A stretch of 64,000 nucleotides of DNA, taken from positions 248,001 through 312,000 of the forward strand of contig NZ_FOFR01000001.1 of assembly GCF_900110955.1 (NCBI RefSeq), given 5' to 3'. Position 1 is the first letter of the stretch, and the number at the start of each line of letters is the position of its first letter. Positions 33,642 through 43,097 of the stretch are shown here, piece by piece. Source of the DNA: Lentzea xinjiangensis (GTDB lineage: Bacteria > Actinomycetota > Actinomycetes > Mycobacteriales > Pseudonocardiaceae). The notes beneath the pieces are model-generated. The model was not told the DNA's origin and made no database searches. It saw only the letters and a list, made by a program, of their open reading frames with translations. Both the position numbers and the translations under genes were made by a program.

Positions 33642-34817
33642 CTATGCGGCCAGGGGGAAGGTCGCGCGGACCCGCCAGCCCCCGCCGGGGTTGGGGCCCG
33701 CCTCGAACTCGCCGCCCAGCACCGCTGTCCTTTCCCTCATGCCGATCAGCCCGTTGCCGCCGGACACCTTGACGACGTCGTGCGGTGTGCCGAAGCCGTT
33801 GTCGATCACTTCCAGCCGCAGCTCTTCCTGGGTGCGGGCCAGGCGCACCAGGGCGGTGGTGCCCGCTCCCGCGTGCTTGATGGTGTTCGTCAGCGCTTCC
33901 TGCACGATCCGGTAGATGCTCAGGCCGACGCCCGCCGGGAGGTCGTCGACGTCGCCGGTGATCTCCAGGCGGACGGGGACGCCGGCGGCCCTGGTGTTCT
34001 CGGCCAGTTCGACGACGCCCCTGACGTCCGGCTGCGGTGCCCACTGGGTCTCGGCGTCCTCGCTGCGCAGGACTCCGAGCAGGCGGCGCATCTCGGTCAG
34101 GGCCAGGCGGCCGGTCTGGGCGATCGTGCGGACGGCGTTCTCCGCCACCTCCGGCTGCGACCTGATCGTGTAGGCGGCGCCGTCGGCGTGGACGATCATC
34201 ACGCTCACCGCGTGGGCGACCACGTCGTGCAGTTCGCGGGCTATGCGGGAGCGTTCCTCGCCCACGGCGAGCTTGGCCTGCTGGTCCCGTTCGGTCTCCA
34301 GCAGCTTGAGGCGCTGTTCCAGCTCGCTGTGGTAGGCGCGGCGGGCACCGACGAACTCGCCCATCGCCCAGCTGAAGCCGAAGATCACGAAGACCATGAA
34401 CGCGAGGAAGACGGCCTGGATCTCGCCGATCTGGAAGATCGCCCACAGCAGCGTGCCCGCGAGCAGCCAGCCCGAGTAGACCAGCGCCGCTTTGCGGCCC
34501 GTGTACGCGACGAGCGTGTAGAGGGCGATGGCCAGGGCGAAGTCGGACATCCGCACCGGCACGCCCTCGTTGCCGCCGTGGGTGAAGAGCTGCAGGAACG
34601 CGCCCGCGAGGATCAGGTAGGCGGAGCCGAGCGGGTGGTAGCGGCGGAACGGCAGCGGTCCGAGCATCAGCAGCGTCACGGCGAGGAACGCGGAGAACGA
34701 CACGCCGCGGTCGAACGCGGACACCCCGACGCCCATGTCGAAGATCAGCAGGAGTCCGGCGATCAGGGAGTCCCCGAACGCCGGGTGAGCCTTCATCCAC
34801 AGGCTGAACCTCCGCAC
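33642..34817 (-). CDS. Sensor histidine kinase (DesK/NarX type)
   Basis: 391 residues. Five or six helices in the first about 150 residues, then a coiled stretch, HisKA_3 with ARELHDVVAHAVSVMIVH, and a HATPase domain with QEALTNTIKHA, DNGFG and GGNGLIGMRER. Cognate of the regulator downstream. Signal unknown; the membrane sensor has little extracytoplasmic loop, so it may sense membrane state or a lipophilic agent. GTG at 34817 follows TAACCT (34824-34829) by 6 nt. Confidence 0.93.
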   Translation of the reverse strand: MRRFSLWMKAHPAFGDSLIAGLLLIFDMGVGVSAFDRGVSFSAFLAVTLLMLGPLPFRRYHPLGSAYLILAGAFLQLFTHGGNEGVPVRMSDFALAIALYTLVAYTGRKAALVYSGWLLAGTLLWAIFQIGEIQAVFLAFMVFVIFGFSWAMGEFVGARRAYHSELEQRLKLLETERDQQAKLAVGEERSRIARELHDVVAHAVSVMIVHADGAAYTIRSQPEVAENAVRTIAQTGRLALTEMRRLLGVLRSEDAETQWAPQPDVRGVVELAENTRAAGVPVRLEITGDVDDLPAGVGLSIYRIVQEALTNTIKHAGAGTTALVRLARTQEELRLEVIDNGFGTPHDVVKVSGGNGLIGMRERTAVLGGEFEAGPNPGGGWRVRATFPLAA

Positions 34818-34823
34818 CGGACA

Positions 34824-34829
34824 AGGTTA
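34824..34829 (-). promoter_or_regulatory. Leaderless-type -10 box (TAACCT) for the sensor kinase
   Basis: TAACCT, 6 nt, GTG at 34817 on the minus strand; no Shine-Dalgarno. Confidence 0.5.
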
Positions 34830-34933
34830 GGTGCGAACCGAACTTCCGCGCGTCGCGCCACGGGCTGACCTCGCGTACGACTTCAGTGTGAGTTATTGTG
34901 TCGAGTGGTTGGTACAAACTTCGGGGGGCTGCC

Positions 34934-35608
34934 ATGAGCGATCGCGTGGCCGCGGTGGTCGCGTTCGTGTTCGTCGGGCTGATGCTGCTCGTGCTGTTGT
35001 GGCCGACCGCCGCGAACGGCAAGCGGTTGCTGAGGAAGTGGGAGGTGCCCGATCCCGCGGAGCCGCAGGTGCAGGACGCCGTCCGGTACCTCAAGCGCCG
35101 GCGGCTGCTCTACCCGTGGCTCTACCCGGCGATCGGCTACTTCACCCCGCTGGGCAGCGGCAACGGCGACCTGGTGGCCACCGTGCTGGTGGGCACCCTG
35201 CTCGCCGAGCTGCTGGCGCTGCGGCCGCCGCGGCACGCCCGGCGCGAAGCCACGCTCGCACCGCGGGAGCTGCGCGGCATCGCGTCCAGGTACGTGTTGC
35301 TCACCTACGTCGTCCTGGTGGTGGCGGCGGCGGTCTACCACGTGGTCAACCGGGACTGGATGGCCGCGGGCGTGCTGGGGTTGTCGGCGGTGGCGGTGGC
35401 CGTGATCATCTGGGCGGCCGTCGCGCGGCCCGCGAGCGGTGACCACGTCGTCGACATGGCGTTGCGGACGCGCAGCGTGCACGTGTCGGCGGGGCTCGGT
35501 GCGGCGGTGGCCGGGGTGTCGGTCGCCGGGTGGCCCGGCTTCATCGGCATCCTGGCGTGGGTCGCGATGGCGAACACCAAGCCGCCCGCGGCGACAATCG
35601 TGCGGTGA
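34934..35608 (+). CDS. Integral membrane protein of unknown function
   Basis: 224 residues with about five hydrophobic helices (near 5-25, 80-98, 116-136, 143-160, 185-215) separated by short Arg-rich loops. No family recognised. ATG at 34934 has a G-rich stretch GGGGGG just upstream; the 12 extra codons to 34898 are not needed. It is coupled to the following GntR gene by a GTGA overlap, so the regulator probably controls it. Confidence 0.65.
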   Translation: MSDRVAAVVAFVFVGLMLLVLLWPTAANGKRLLRKWEVPDPAEPQVQDAVRYLKRRRLLYPWLYPAIGYFTPLGSGNGDLVATVLVGTLLAELLALRPPRHARREATLAPRELRGIASRYVLLTYVVLVVAAAVYHVVNRDWMAAGVLGLSAVAVAVIIWAAVARPASGDHVVDMALRTRSVHVSAGLGAAVAGVSVAGWPGFIGILAWVAMANTKPPAATIVR

Positions 35609-35973
35609 GCGCTCCGAGGATCGTCGTCGACGTCGACAACGGCGTCGCCCCCTGGCGTCAGGTCCGCGACCAGCTCGTCCGCCTGATCGGCGGCGGGGTG
35701 CTGCCGGTCGGTTCCCGGTTGCCCGCCATCCGCCAGCTCGCCGCCGACCTCGGGCTCGCCGCGGGCACGGTCGCGCGGGCGTACCGCGAGCTGGAGACCG
35801 AAGGCGTGCTCATGACAGGACGAAGGCAGGGCACCGTGGTGGCTGCCCTGCCTTCGCATGCACCGGACCCGCTCTCCGCCGCAGCGGCGGAGTTCGTCGC
35901 CATCGCTCGGTCGCTCGGCGCCAGTGAGGGGGAGGCACTGAACGCCGTGCGGTCCCACTACGGGGCTGAGTAA
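35605..35973 (+). CDS. GntR family regulator, YtrA-like
   Basis: 122 residues: an N-terminal winged helix (PWRQVRDQLVRLI, LPAIRQLAADLGLAAGTVARAYRELETEGV, then the wing TGRRQGTVV) and a short helical tail. This size is typical of the YtrA subfamily, which controls ABC exporters and membrane proteins. GTG at 35605 overlaps the stop of the membrane protein gene by 4 nt. Last 16 bp overlap the convergent membrane protein. Confidence 0.88.
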   Translation: MSAPRIVVDVDNGVAPWRQVRDQLVRLIGGGVLPVGSRLPAIRQLAADLGLAAGTVARAYRELETEGVLMTGRRQGTVVAALPSHAPDPLSAAAAEFVAIARSLGASEGEALNAVRSHYGAE

Positions 35974-36395
35974 GGCGACTCGATCTTGGGCGCGGGTCGC
36001 GGTTCGCCGACGTGCGCGTGGCGTTCCTCGTAGATTCGGTGCTCTTCGGCCATCTGGTCCGCGAGCTGCTGCTGCATCTGACGATCCCGGATCCTGGCCA
36101 GGATCGCCATCGTCACGCCGTGAGCCAGTGCCAGCAGCAGCAGCACGATGCCCAGCTTCACGACCACGTTCTTCACCGGATCGCCGGTCTCGACGTCGAC
36201 GATCGACACCAGTGCGAGCAGGCCGAGCACGACGAGGTGGAACAGCACCGCCGTCAGCTTCATCATGCCGCCGGCCTGCTCGTCGTCGTACGCAGCGCGC
36301 TTCAGGTATCCCTTGCCGCTGCGGTAGATCAGCTGGCCGTCGACCACGACCAGGACGATCCCCAACACTAGGAACGTCACGTAGCTGTCACCCAT
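35958..36395 (-). CDS. Conserved membrane protein, three helices
   Basis: 145 residues with hydrophobic segments near 6-20, 48-65 and 78-98 and a long polar, Glu/Gln-rich cytoplasmic C-terminus (QMQQQLADQMAEEHRIYEER) that could be a coiled coil. No enzyme motif. ATG at 36395. It is divergent from the dynamin operon across about 50 bp, so it may belong to the same process. Confidence 0.65.
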   Translation of the reverse strand: MGDSYVTFLVLGIVLVVVDGQLIYRSGKGYLKRAAYDDEQAGGMMKLTAVLFHLVVLGLLALVSIVDVETGDPVKNVVVKLGIVLLLLALAHGVTMAILARIRDRQMQQQLADQMAEEHRIYEERHAHVGEPRPAPKIESPYSAP

Positions 36396-36447
36396 GAGCT
36401 GTGGCTACCCGCGCACGAACAGCCACAAACCGTGGCAGGATTCGGCC

Positions 36448-37950
36448 GTGACGGCGTTGCAGGGACAACAACTGGCCGGGCCGTTGTGCGCGGCGGTGGC
36501 CAACCTGTGCGTTGCCCTCCGGCCGCAGGTCTCGCCGCAGACGGCCGCCGGTTTCCAGGAGGTGCTGCGCCGGCTGCACGCGCCGTTGCAGGTGGCGGTC
36601 GCCGGTCGGATCAAGTCCGGGAAGTCGACGTTGGTCAACGCCCTGATCGGCCGCCGCGTCGCGCCCACCGACATCGGTGAGTGCACCCGGCTCGTCACGC
36701 GTTATCAGTACGGAACGGTCGACCGCATCGAAGTCGTCCTCCAGGACGGCCGGCGGCAGGTGCTGCCGTTCGACGCGAACGGCATGATCCCCGCCTCTCT
36801 TGGCGTGGAGGGCATTTCCCACATCGAGGCGTATCTGACGAACGCGGTGCTGCGCGACTTCACCGTCATCGACACGCCGGGCCTCGGTTCGCTGGACGCG
36901 GCTTCGGTCGCGCGCACCGAGGAACTGCTGGATCCCGTGTCGCGCAACGCCGTCGCGGGTGCCGAGGCCGTTCTCTACGTCGTGACGCAGGGCGTGCGCG
37001 CGGACGACCACTCGACCATCGCCGCCTTCACCGCCGCGACCGCGTCCCGGGAGGCGGGCCCCGTCAACGCCATCGCCGCGTTGAACAAGGTCGACGCCGT
37101 GGCGCCGGAGACCGTCGAGGGCTCGGACGGCGACCTCTGGCGTGCCGCGGAGATCCTCGCGGCGAAGCAGGCCCAGCTGCTCAAGCCGCGCGTCGCCGAC
37201 GTGCTGCCGGTGATCAGCCTGCTCGCCGAGTCCGCGGAGACCGGCGAGTTCACCTCCGCGGACGCGGAGGCGTTGCGGCAGCTCGCGGCACTGGACCCGG
37301 ACACCCGCACGATGATGCTGATGTCCGGCGACCTCTTCACGTCGTGGGACTGCGCCGTCGCGGCCGGCGTCCGGTCCCGGTTGCTGGAGAAGCTCGACCT
37401 CTACGGCATCGGCCGCGCGCTGGCGGCACTGGACGCCGAGCCGGGGCTGACCGCGGGCGCGTTGCGGCGGGTGCTGTTCGACGCCTCCGGGTTCGCGGCC
37501 GTGCGCGGACGGCTCGACGCGGTGTTCCGCGCGCGGGCGGACGGCATCAAGGCGGCCGCCGCGCTGGCGTCGGTCACCGCACTGGCCTCGGGCGACCCCG
37601 GCGAACGGCAGCGCGTGCACGACGCGATCGAGGTCCTGCTGGCCCGGCCGGAAGCGCACCAGCTCCGGCTGCTGGAGGCGTTGACGCTGATCTCGTCCGG
37701 CGCGGTCGAGCTGGCCGCCGACCTGACGGAGGAGGTGCTGCGCGTCGGCAGCACCCCGGACGTCGCCGATCGGCTGGGACTGCCCGGCCGTCCCGTCGGT
37801 GAGCTGGTGGCGCACGCGCTGGAACGGGCCGGCTGGTGGCGTTCGTTCGCGTCGTTCGGTGCGACGCCGGCGCAGGCCAGGGTGGCGCACGTCGTCCACC
37901 GGGCGTACTTCCTCATCTGGCAGCGACTACGTGCTGGGGGGCACCGATGA
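36448..37950 (+). CDS. Dynamin-like GTPase, first of a pair
   Basis: 500 residues. The G1 loop GRIKSGKST is at 53-61, G3 DTPGLGS at 142-148 and G4 NKVD at 213-216. The remaining helical region to residue 500 matches the stalk of bacterial dynamin-like proteins (IniA/IniC, DynA type), but no membrane segment is obvious, so it may need its partner for membrane contact. GTG at 36448 with CAGGA 8 nt upstream is preferred over the open frame to 36394. The gene overlaps the next by ATGA. Predicted to remodel or repair the plasma membrane. Confidence 0.9.
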   Translation: MTALQGQQLAGPLCAAVANLCVALRPQVSPQTAAGFQEVLRRLHAPLQVAVAGRIKSGKSTLVNALIGRRVAPTDIGECTRLVTRYQYGTVDRIEVVLQDGRRQVLPFDANGMIPASLGVEGISHIEAYLTNAVLRDFTVIDTPGLGSLDAASVARTEELLDPVSRNAVAGAEAVLYVVTQGVRADDHSTIAAFTAATASREAGPVNAIAALNKVDAVAPETVEGSDGDLWRAAEILAAKQAQLLKPRVADVLPVISLLAESAETGEFTSADAEALRQLAALDPDTRTMMLMSGDLFTSWDCAVAAGVRSRLLEKLDLYGIGRALAALDAEPGLTAGALRRVLFDASGFAAVRGRLDAVFRARADGIKAAAALASVTALASGDPGERQRVHDAIEVLLARPEAHQLRLLEALTLISSGAVELAADLTEEVLRVGSTPDVADRLGLPGRPVGELVAHALERAGWWRSFASFGATPAQARVAHVVHRAYFLIWQRLRAGGHR

Positions 37951-38312
37951 GCCTGAACGGAACCGATCCCACTCATCTGGCGTCGGACGACGGTGTGGAG
38001 ACCATTGCCGACGAGCTGCTCGACCAGGCGTTGGCGGAACGCCGAGCGCTGGTCCAGCTGTGCCTGTACGCGCTGGACCGCGCCAGTGCGGGCGTGGTCC
38101 AGCGCATCGAGGAAGGCCTGTCGTCCATAGGGGTTGTCGCGATGCGGGCCGACGGTCAGCGCTTCGACCCGTCCCGGCACGAGGCGGGCGGGACCGTGCC
38201 GACGGACGACCTCTCGTTGCAGGGCCTGGTCGCCGAGACCGAGGTGCCCGGCTTCTGCGACCGCGGACGCCTCCTGCGGGCTCCGATCGTGACGGTCTAC
38301 ACGGCCCGATGA
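37947..38312 (+). CDS. GrpE-like nucleotide exchange factor fragment
   Basis: 121 residues. The C-terminal half carries the GrpE beta-domain pattern: GVVAMRADGQRFDPSRHEA, then VPTDDLSLQGLVAETEVPGF and RLLRAPIVTVY. An N-terminal helical region of about 55 residues stands in for the long GrpE coiled coil. It is encoded between two dynamins with ATGA overlaps on both sides. GrpE normally works with DnaK-type Hsp70, but no Hsp70 gene is present in the neighbourhood, so its partner is unknown. A role as an Hsp70 adaptor for the dynamins is an inference. Confidence 0.75.
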   Translation: MSLNGTDPTHLASDDGVETIADELLDQALAERRALVQLCLYALDRASAGVVQRIEEGLSSIGVVAMRADGQRFDPSRHEAGGTVPTDDLSLQGLVAETEVPGFCDRGRLLRAPIVTVYTAR

Positions 38313-40129
38313 GCAACCTCTCGCAGACAGTCCGGCAGACGCGCGAACGTCTGACCTCCCTCGTGCGCGAGCTCGACCCGTCGATGGCCGACTGGGTCGC
38401 GCGCCGATCAGCGCAGGAGGTCTCGTCCGTCGTGATCGTCGGCGAGACGAACCGCGGCAAGTCCTCGCTGGTCAACGCCTTGCTCGCCACGCCGGGCCTG
38501 TCGCCGGTCGACGCCGACGTCGCCACCTCGACCTACCTGGTCTTCCAGCACGGCCCCACCTGGGCGGCCCGCGCCTGCTACCCCGGCCTGCTCGCGCCGG
38601 TGGCGTTCCCGCTGCCGGCTCTGATCAACTGGGTCTCCGCGGCGCACGAGCTGCCCGAGGGCGAGCTGCCCCCGCGCTACGTCGAGGTCGACGCGCCGAT
38701 CCCGCTGCTGGAGCGCATGTCCATTGTGGACACACCGGGCGTCGGCGGTCTGGAGTCGGTGCACGGCGAACTGGCCCTGGAAGCCGTCACCTCGGCCACC
38801 GCCCTGGTCTTCGTCGTGGACGCGTCGGCGCCCTTCACCCGCGGCGAGCTGGACTTCCTCAAGCGCGTCGGCGACCGCGTGGAGACCGTCGTCTTCGCCC
38901 TGACCAAGACCGACCAGTACCGCGGCTGGCGGCAGGTGCTCGACGCGAACCGCGCCCTGCTCGGCGAACACGCCCCGCGCTTCGCCGACGCCCCCTTCCA
39001 CCCGGTGTCGTCGCGCCTGTTCGACCTGGCGGCGCAGGCCCCGAACCCGGACGCCGCCGCGATGCTCCGCGAGCGGTCCGGCATCGCGTCCCTGCAGACC
39101 GCGTTGCAGGAACTGGTCGCGGGCCGCGCCGGCATGCTGGCCGAGGCCAACGCCCTGCGCGCGCTGTCCACGGTCCTGGCCGAGCTGACGGTCCGCCTGG
39201 AGCACGAGAAGCGCGCCCTCTCCGTCGGCGAGGACGAGGCCGCCGTGCTCAGGGCCCGGCGCGAGGAGCTGCAGACCGAACGCCGCTCGTCCACCCGCGG
39301 CTGGCAGGTCCGCCTGCGCGGCGAGGTCCAGCGCGCCCGCGTCGAGAACTCCCACGAGATCTCCCGCCAGATGCGCGACCTGCAGACCTGGTACCGCCAC
39401 GCCATCGACGCCGCCGACCGCACCACCCTCGCACTGCTGCCGCAGCAGGTCGACACCGCGCTGCAGGTGGTGTCCGGCCGCATCTCCACGGCCCTGTCCG
39501 TGCGCCTGGCGCAGGTCACCGACGCGGTGCTGGCCACCCTGTTCAGCGCCGAGGAGCTGACCCTGCTCCGCGGCCAGTTCGCCCGCGGCGAGCAACCGCC
39601 GGTCGTCCTGCGCCCCAAGGAGAAGCGCCCGCCGACAGCCGAGGACAAGCTGCTGGTGTTCATGGGCGTCTCCGGCGGTCTGGGCGCGGGCAAGCTGGCC
39701 GTCATGCCGCTGGCTGGCCTGGGCATCGCCGTGCTGAACCCGATCGTCCTGCCGGTCACCATCGCCCTGGGCCTGGGCGCGGGCTGGTGGATGGCCAGGA
39801 CCCGCACCCACACCGCCGAGAAGCAGCACGTCAAGCAGTGGCTCTCCGACGCCATCGCCGACGCGCGCTCCACAGTGGACCAGCTCGCCGCCGAGCAGCT
39901 GATCGAGGCGGAGCAGGCCCTCTCCCTCGCCCTGGACGAGGCGCTGGCCAAGCGCATCGAGGCGATCGAGGCCGAGCTGCGCGAGGTCGACCGGGCGCTG
40001 CGGATGGAGGCCGGGGAACGCGGCCGCGAGCTGCAGGCCGTGACCCGGCAGCTCGCCGAGGTGGAGTCGGGGCACGCGAAGGCCGAGGAGCTGCTGGGCC
40101 GGATCAGGTCGGTGCGCGACCGGGCCTAG
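38309..40129 (+). CDS. Dynamin-like GTPase, second of the pair, with hydrophobic hairpin
   Basis: 606 residues. G1 GETNRGKSS at 45-53, G3 DTPGVGG at 141-147, G4 TKTD at 199-202. A long helical stalk (about 260-435) is rich in Arg/Glu; a hydrophobic stretch at about 450-497 (two short helices, GLGIAVLNPIVLPVTIALGLG) is the likely membrane anchor or paddle, and a coiled coil follows. This is the layout of bacterial dynamins that work as pairs. ATG at 38309 overlaps the previous stop. It ends the operon. Confidence 0.9.
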   Translation: MSNLSQTVRQTRERLTSLVRELDPSMADWVARRSAQEVSSVVIVGETNRGKSSLVNALLATPGLSPVDADVATSTYLVFQHGPTWAARACYPGLLAPVAFPLPALINWVSAAHELPEGELPPRYVEVDAPIPLLERMSIVDTPGVGGLESVHGELALEAVTSATALVFVVDASAPFTRGELDFLKRVGDRVETVVFALTKTDQYRGWRQVLDANRALLGEHAPRFADAPFHPVSSRLFDLAAQAPNPDAAAMLRERSGIASLQTALQELVAGRAGMLAEANALRALSTVLAELTVRLEHEKRALSVGEDEAAVLRARREELQTERRSSTRGWQVRLRGEVQRARVENSHEISRQMRDLQTWYRHAIDAADRTTLALLPQQVDTALQVVSGRISTALSVRLAQVTDAVLATLFSAEELTLLRGQFARGEQPPVVLRPKEKRPPTAEDKLLVFMGVSGGLGAGKLAVMPLAGLGIAVLNPIVLPVTIALGLGAGWWMARTRTHTAEKQHVKQWLSDAIADARSTVDQLAAEQLIEAEQALSLALDEALAKRIEAIEAELREVDRALRMEAGERGRELQAVTRQLAEVESGHAKAEELLGRIRSVRDRA

Positions 40130-40224
40130 GCATCCCGCCGCAGCCGGTGTTGCGCTTGGCGGGGGAACCGAACCGGCATAACGTGGGTCATACCGGTACA
40201 TGAGCAGGCAGGAGGTGTGTCCCG

Positions 40225-40911
40225 GTGTACATCGACGAGAACGGTGCGGCCGACGCCGAGCTGAAGGTGACCGTCGAGGACGAGGAGTACACCGCCGACG
40301 TCACCTTCGACCTCGACGAGGACGGCGTGAACGACTCCGCCGTGGTCGAGACCGATGACGGTGGTCACCTGGCGTTCACCGACACGAACGGCGACGGCGA
40401 CGCCGATCTGATGAGCACGTTCGACAAGGACGGCAATCTCCTCAGCCAGGCGCGGTTCGAGGAGAATTCGGGCGAGTGGGTCGCCGTCGACCCGAGCGAT
40501 CAGCAGCGGGAAAAGACGAATTCGTCGCCCGAGCAGTCGATTGTTGTGCCGACCGGCGAAGGTGAGCGAAACGTCGGGCAGGCGACCGAGGACACCGACG
40601 GGGACGGCAGGGCCGACACCGCCGTCGTGCGCGACGAGCAGGGCGACACGTGGCTGTTCACGGACAAGAACGGCGACGGCAAGGCCGAGGTGGCCACCGA
40701 GATCACCAAGTCCGGCGAGGTCACGATGTCGGAACACCGCGGTGACGACTGGGTCGAGGTGGAGCACGGGCACATCGAGTCCGACGGCCGGTACGTGACG
40801 GACTCGAAGAGCGGCATTTTGGACGACTCGGACGACTGGTTCGAGGAAGAACGGTTCGACGGGGTCGTCCGAATCGATTCCACGACCGGGCAGTGGATCA
40901 GCCCGAACTGA
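40225..40911 (+). CDS. Acidic DxDxDG-repeat protein (DUF6802-like)
   Basis: 228 residues, very acidic. Four calcium-loop-like repeats appear: DLDEDGVND, DTNGDGDAD, DTDGDGRAD and DKNGDGKAE, each followed by a hydrophobic strand, giving two internal pairs. No signal peptide or transmembrane segment; still, such loops often bind Ca. It resembles the actinobacterial DUF6802 family as I recall. GTG at 40225 with AGGAGG 9 nt upstream. It stands 95 bp after the dynamin operon and ends at a good terminator. Confidence 0.7.
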   Translation: MYIDENGAADAELKVTVEDEEYTADVTFDLDEDGVNDSAVVETDDGGHLAFTDTNGDGDADLMSTFDKDGNLLSQARFEENSGEWVAVDPSDQQREKTNSSPEQSIVVPTGEGERNVGQATEDTDGDGRADTAVVRDEQGDTWLFTDKNGDGKAEVATEITKSGEVTMSEHRGDDWVEVEHGHIESDGRYVTDSKSGILDDSDDWFEEERFDGVVRIDSTTGQWISPN

Positions 40912-40923
40912 AACGCACGTCAC

Positions 40924-40957
40924 AGGCCCCGGTGTGGTGAGAACCGCACCGGGGCCT
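40924..40957 (+). terminator. Intrinsic terminator after the acidic repeat protein
   Basis: AGGCCCCGGTG...CACCGGGGCCT hairpin with a GAGA loop (14 bp with one mismatch), followed by CTTGTGTTTTTC. One of the few with a real T-tract. The rest of 40958-41170 shows no gene. Confidence 0.85.
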
Positions 40958-41170
40958 CTTGTGTTTTTCCCGCCTTGCGCCGTGCCTAACTCCGTCCGAG
41001 TGCTGAATCGATTCCAGAATCGGTTTTGTGAGAGAAGCGACAGGCTGGGGGTGCGTTACCCGCCATTCACCGGGCTAACCTCGGTCCATCCCCTTCACGT
41101 ACGCCCGGCCCACCCCGGGCGTCTGGAGCTATTCCCGAGGACGACGAAGTCCTGAACGGACCAGCTACGT

Positions 41171-41186
41171 CCTCGGTCGGCCGAGG
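41171..41186 (+). promoter_or_regulatory. Leader hairpin of pckG
   Basis: CCTCGG - TCGG - CCGAGG followed by CGTTTTAG, 25 bp before the pckG ATG and just upstream of its AGGAG (41197-41201). It could act as an attenuator or an mRNA-stabilising stem. Confidence 0.4.
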
Positions 41187-41211
41187 CGTTTTAGTCAGGA
41201 GACGAGACGAG

Positions 41212-43023
41212 ATGACGGCAGTGACCATTCCCGGTCTCGAACACGCACCTACCAACCACGCGCGCTTGCTCGCATGGGTTCAGGAAGTCGCTGAGCTGAC
41301 CTGCCCCGACGAGGTTGTTTGGGCTGACGGGTCCCAGGGCGAATGGGACCGTCTCACGAAGAAGCTCGTCGACGCCGGCACGTTCGTCCCGCTGAAGAAG
41401 AAGCCCAACTCGTTCTGGGCCGCCTCGGACCCCACTGACGTGGCCCGCGTGGAGGAGCGGACCTACATCTGCTCGGTGCGCGAGGAGGACTCGGGCCCCA
41501 CGAACAACTGGATGGACCCTTCCAAGATGAAGGCCATCATGACCGAGCTGTACCGGGGTTGCATGCGTGGCCGCACGATGTACGTGATCCCGTTCTGCAT
41601 GGGCCCGCTCGACGCGGAGAAGCCGATGCTCGGCGTGGAGATCACCGACTCCGAGTACGTCGTCGTCTCCATGCACATCATGACCCGCATGGGCACCAAG
41701 GCCCTCGCGCTCTTCGGCGAGGACGCCGACTACGTCCCGGCGCTGCACTCGCTCGGCGCCCCGCTCGAGCACGGCCAGCAGGACGTGCAGTGGCCGTGCA
41801 ACGAGACCAAGTACATCTCCCACTTCCCGGAGACCCGCGAGATCTGGAGCTTCGGCTCCGGCTACGGCGGCAACGCCCTGCTCGGCAAGAAGTGCTACTC
41901 GCTGCGCATCGCGTCCGTGATGGCGCGCGACGAGGGCTGGCTCGCCGAGCACATGCTGATCCTCAAGCTCACCTCGCCGGAGAACAAGGCGTACTACATC
42001 GCGGCGGCGTTCCCGTCGGCCTGCGGCAAGACGAACCTCGCGATGCTCGAGCCGACCATCCCCGGCTGGAAGGTCGAGACGCTCGGCGACGACATCGCGT
42101 GGATGCGCTTCGGTGCGGACGGCCGCCTGTACGCGGTGAACCCGGAGAACGGCTTCTTCGGCGTCGCGCCCGGCACGGACTACCACACCAACCCGAACGC
42201 GATGCGCACCATCGCCAAGGGCAACTCGCTGTTCACCAACGTCGCGCTGACCGACGACGGCGACATCTGGTGGGAGGGCATGGGCGAGCCCCCCGCCCAC
42301 CTGACCTCGTGGAAGCACCAGGACTGGACGCCGGACAGCGAGGAGCTGTCCTCGCACCCGAACTCGCGCTACTGCACGCCGATCGAGCAGTGCGACATCA
42401 AGGCGCCGGAGTGGGACGACCCGAACGGCGTGCCGATCTCGGCGATCTTCTTCGGTGGCCGCCGCGCCACGACGATCCCGCTGGTCACCGAGTCGCGCGA
42501 CTGGCAGCACGGCACCTACATGGGCGCCACGCTGTCGTCGGAGACCACGGCCGCCGCGGTCGGCAAGACCGGTGTCGTGCGCCGCGACCCGATGGCGATG
42601 CTGCCGTTCATCGGCTACAACGCCGGCGACTACTTCCAGCACTGGGTCGACCTCGGCAAGCGTGCCGACGCCGACAAGCTGCCGAAGATCTTCTACGTCA
42701 ACTGGTTCCGCCGCGGTGAGGACAAGCGCTTCCTGTGGCCGGGATTCGGCGAGAACTCGCGCGTGCTGAAGTGGGCCATCGAGCGCATCGAGGGCAAGGC
42801 CGCCGCGCAGGAGACGCCGATCGGCTACGTGCCGACCGCCGAGGACCTCGACCTCGAGGGCCTGGACGCGTCGCGCGAGGACGTCGAGGCGGCGCTCGCC
42901 TTCGACGCCGACGAGTGGCGGGCCGAGATCCCGCTCGTCGAGGAGTGGTTCGCCAAGATCGGCGAGAAGGTCCCGACCACGCTCCGCGACGAGCTGGCGG
43001 CCCTGAAGCAGCGCCTGGGCTGA
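41212..43023 (+). CDS. pckG: Phosphoenolpyruvate carboxykinase (GTP)
   Basis: 603 residues, full length. It has the P-loop-like [12 protein letters not shown] (kinase-1a) near residue 265, the Mn-binding and substrate segments ([10 protein letters not shown]), and [20 protein letters not shown] near 502. It decarboxylates oxaloacetate to PEP using GTP, the first step of gluconeogenesis in the cytosol. ATG at 41212 with AGGAG 10 nt upstream. Followed by a strong terminator. Confidence 0.97.
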   Translation: MTAVTIPGLEHAPTNHARLLAWVQEVAELTCPDEVVWADGSQGEWDRLTKKLVDAGTFVPLKKKPNSFWAASDPTDVARVEERTYICSVREEDSGPTNNWMDPSKMKAIMTELYRGCMRGRTMYVIPFCMGPLDAEKPMLGVEITDSEYVVVSMHIMTRMGTKALALFGEDADYVPALHSLGAPLEHGQQDVQWPCNETKYISHFPETREIWSFGSGYGGNALLGKKCYSLRIASVMARDEGWLAEHMLILKLTSPENKAYYIAAAFPSACGKTNLAMLEPTIPGWKVETLGDDIAWMRFGADGRLYAVNPENGFFGVAPGTDYHTNPNAMRTIAKGNSLFTNVALTDDGDIWWEGMGEPPAHLTSWKHQDWTPDSEELSSHPNSRYCTPIEQCDIKAPEWDDPNGVPISAIFFGGRRATTIPLVTESRDWQHGTYMGATLSSETTAAAVGKTGVVRRDPMAMLPFIGYNAGDYFQHWVDLGKRADADKLPKIFYVNWFRRGEDKRFLWPGFGENSRVLKWAIERIEGKAAAQETPIGYVPTAEDLDLEGLDASREDVEAALAFDADEWRAEIPLVEEWFAKIGEKVPTTLRDELAALKQRLG

Positions 43024-43039
43024 TCCCTTCCAGGTGTGT

Positions 43040-43080
43040 GGTGACCCAGCGGTCAACGGCGACCGCTGGGTCACCTTTTT
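43040..43080 (+). terminator. Intrinsic terminator of pckG
   Basis: 15-bp perfect stem GGTGACCCAGCGGTC / GACCGCTGGGTCACC, 6-nt loop, then TTTTT. The best terminator in the window. Confidence 0.95.
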
Positions 43081-43097
43081 GAGGTACTACTGGTGGC

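Noticed and set aside
41191..43074. 627-codon minus-strand frame opposite pckG
   Set aside because: A shadow; the PEPCK frame is unambiguous.
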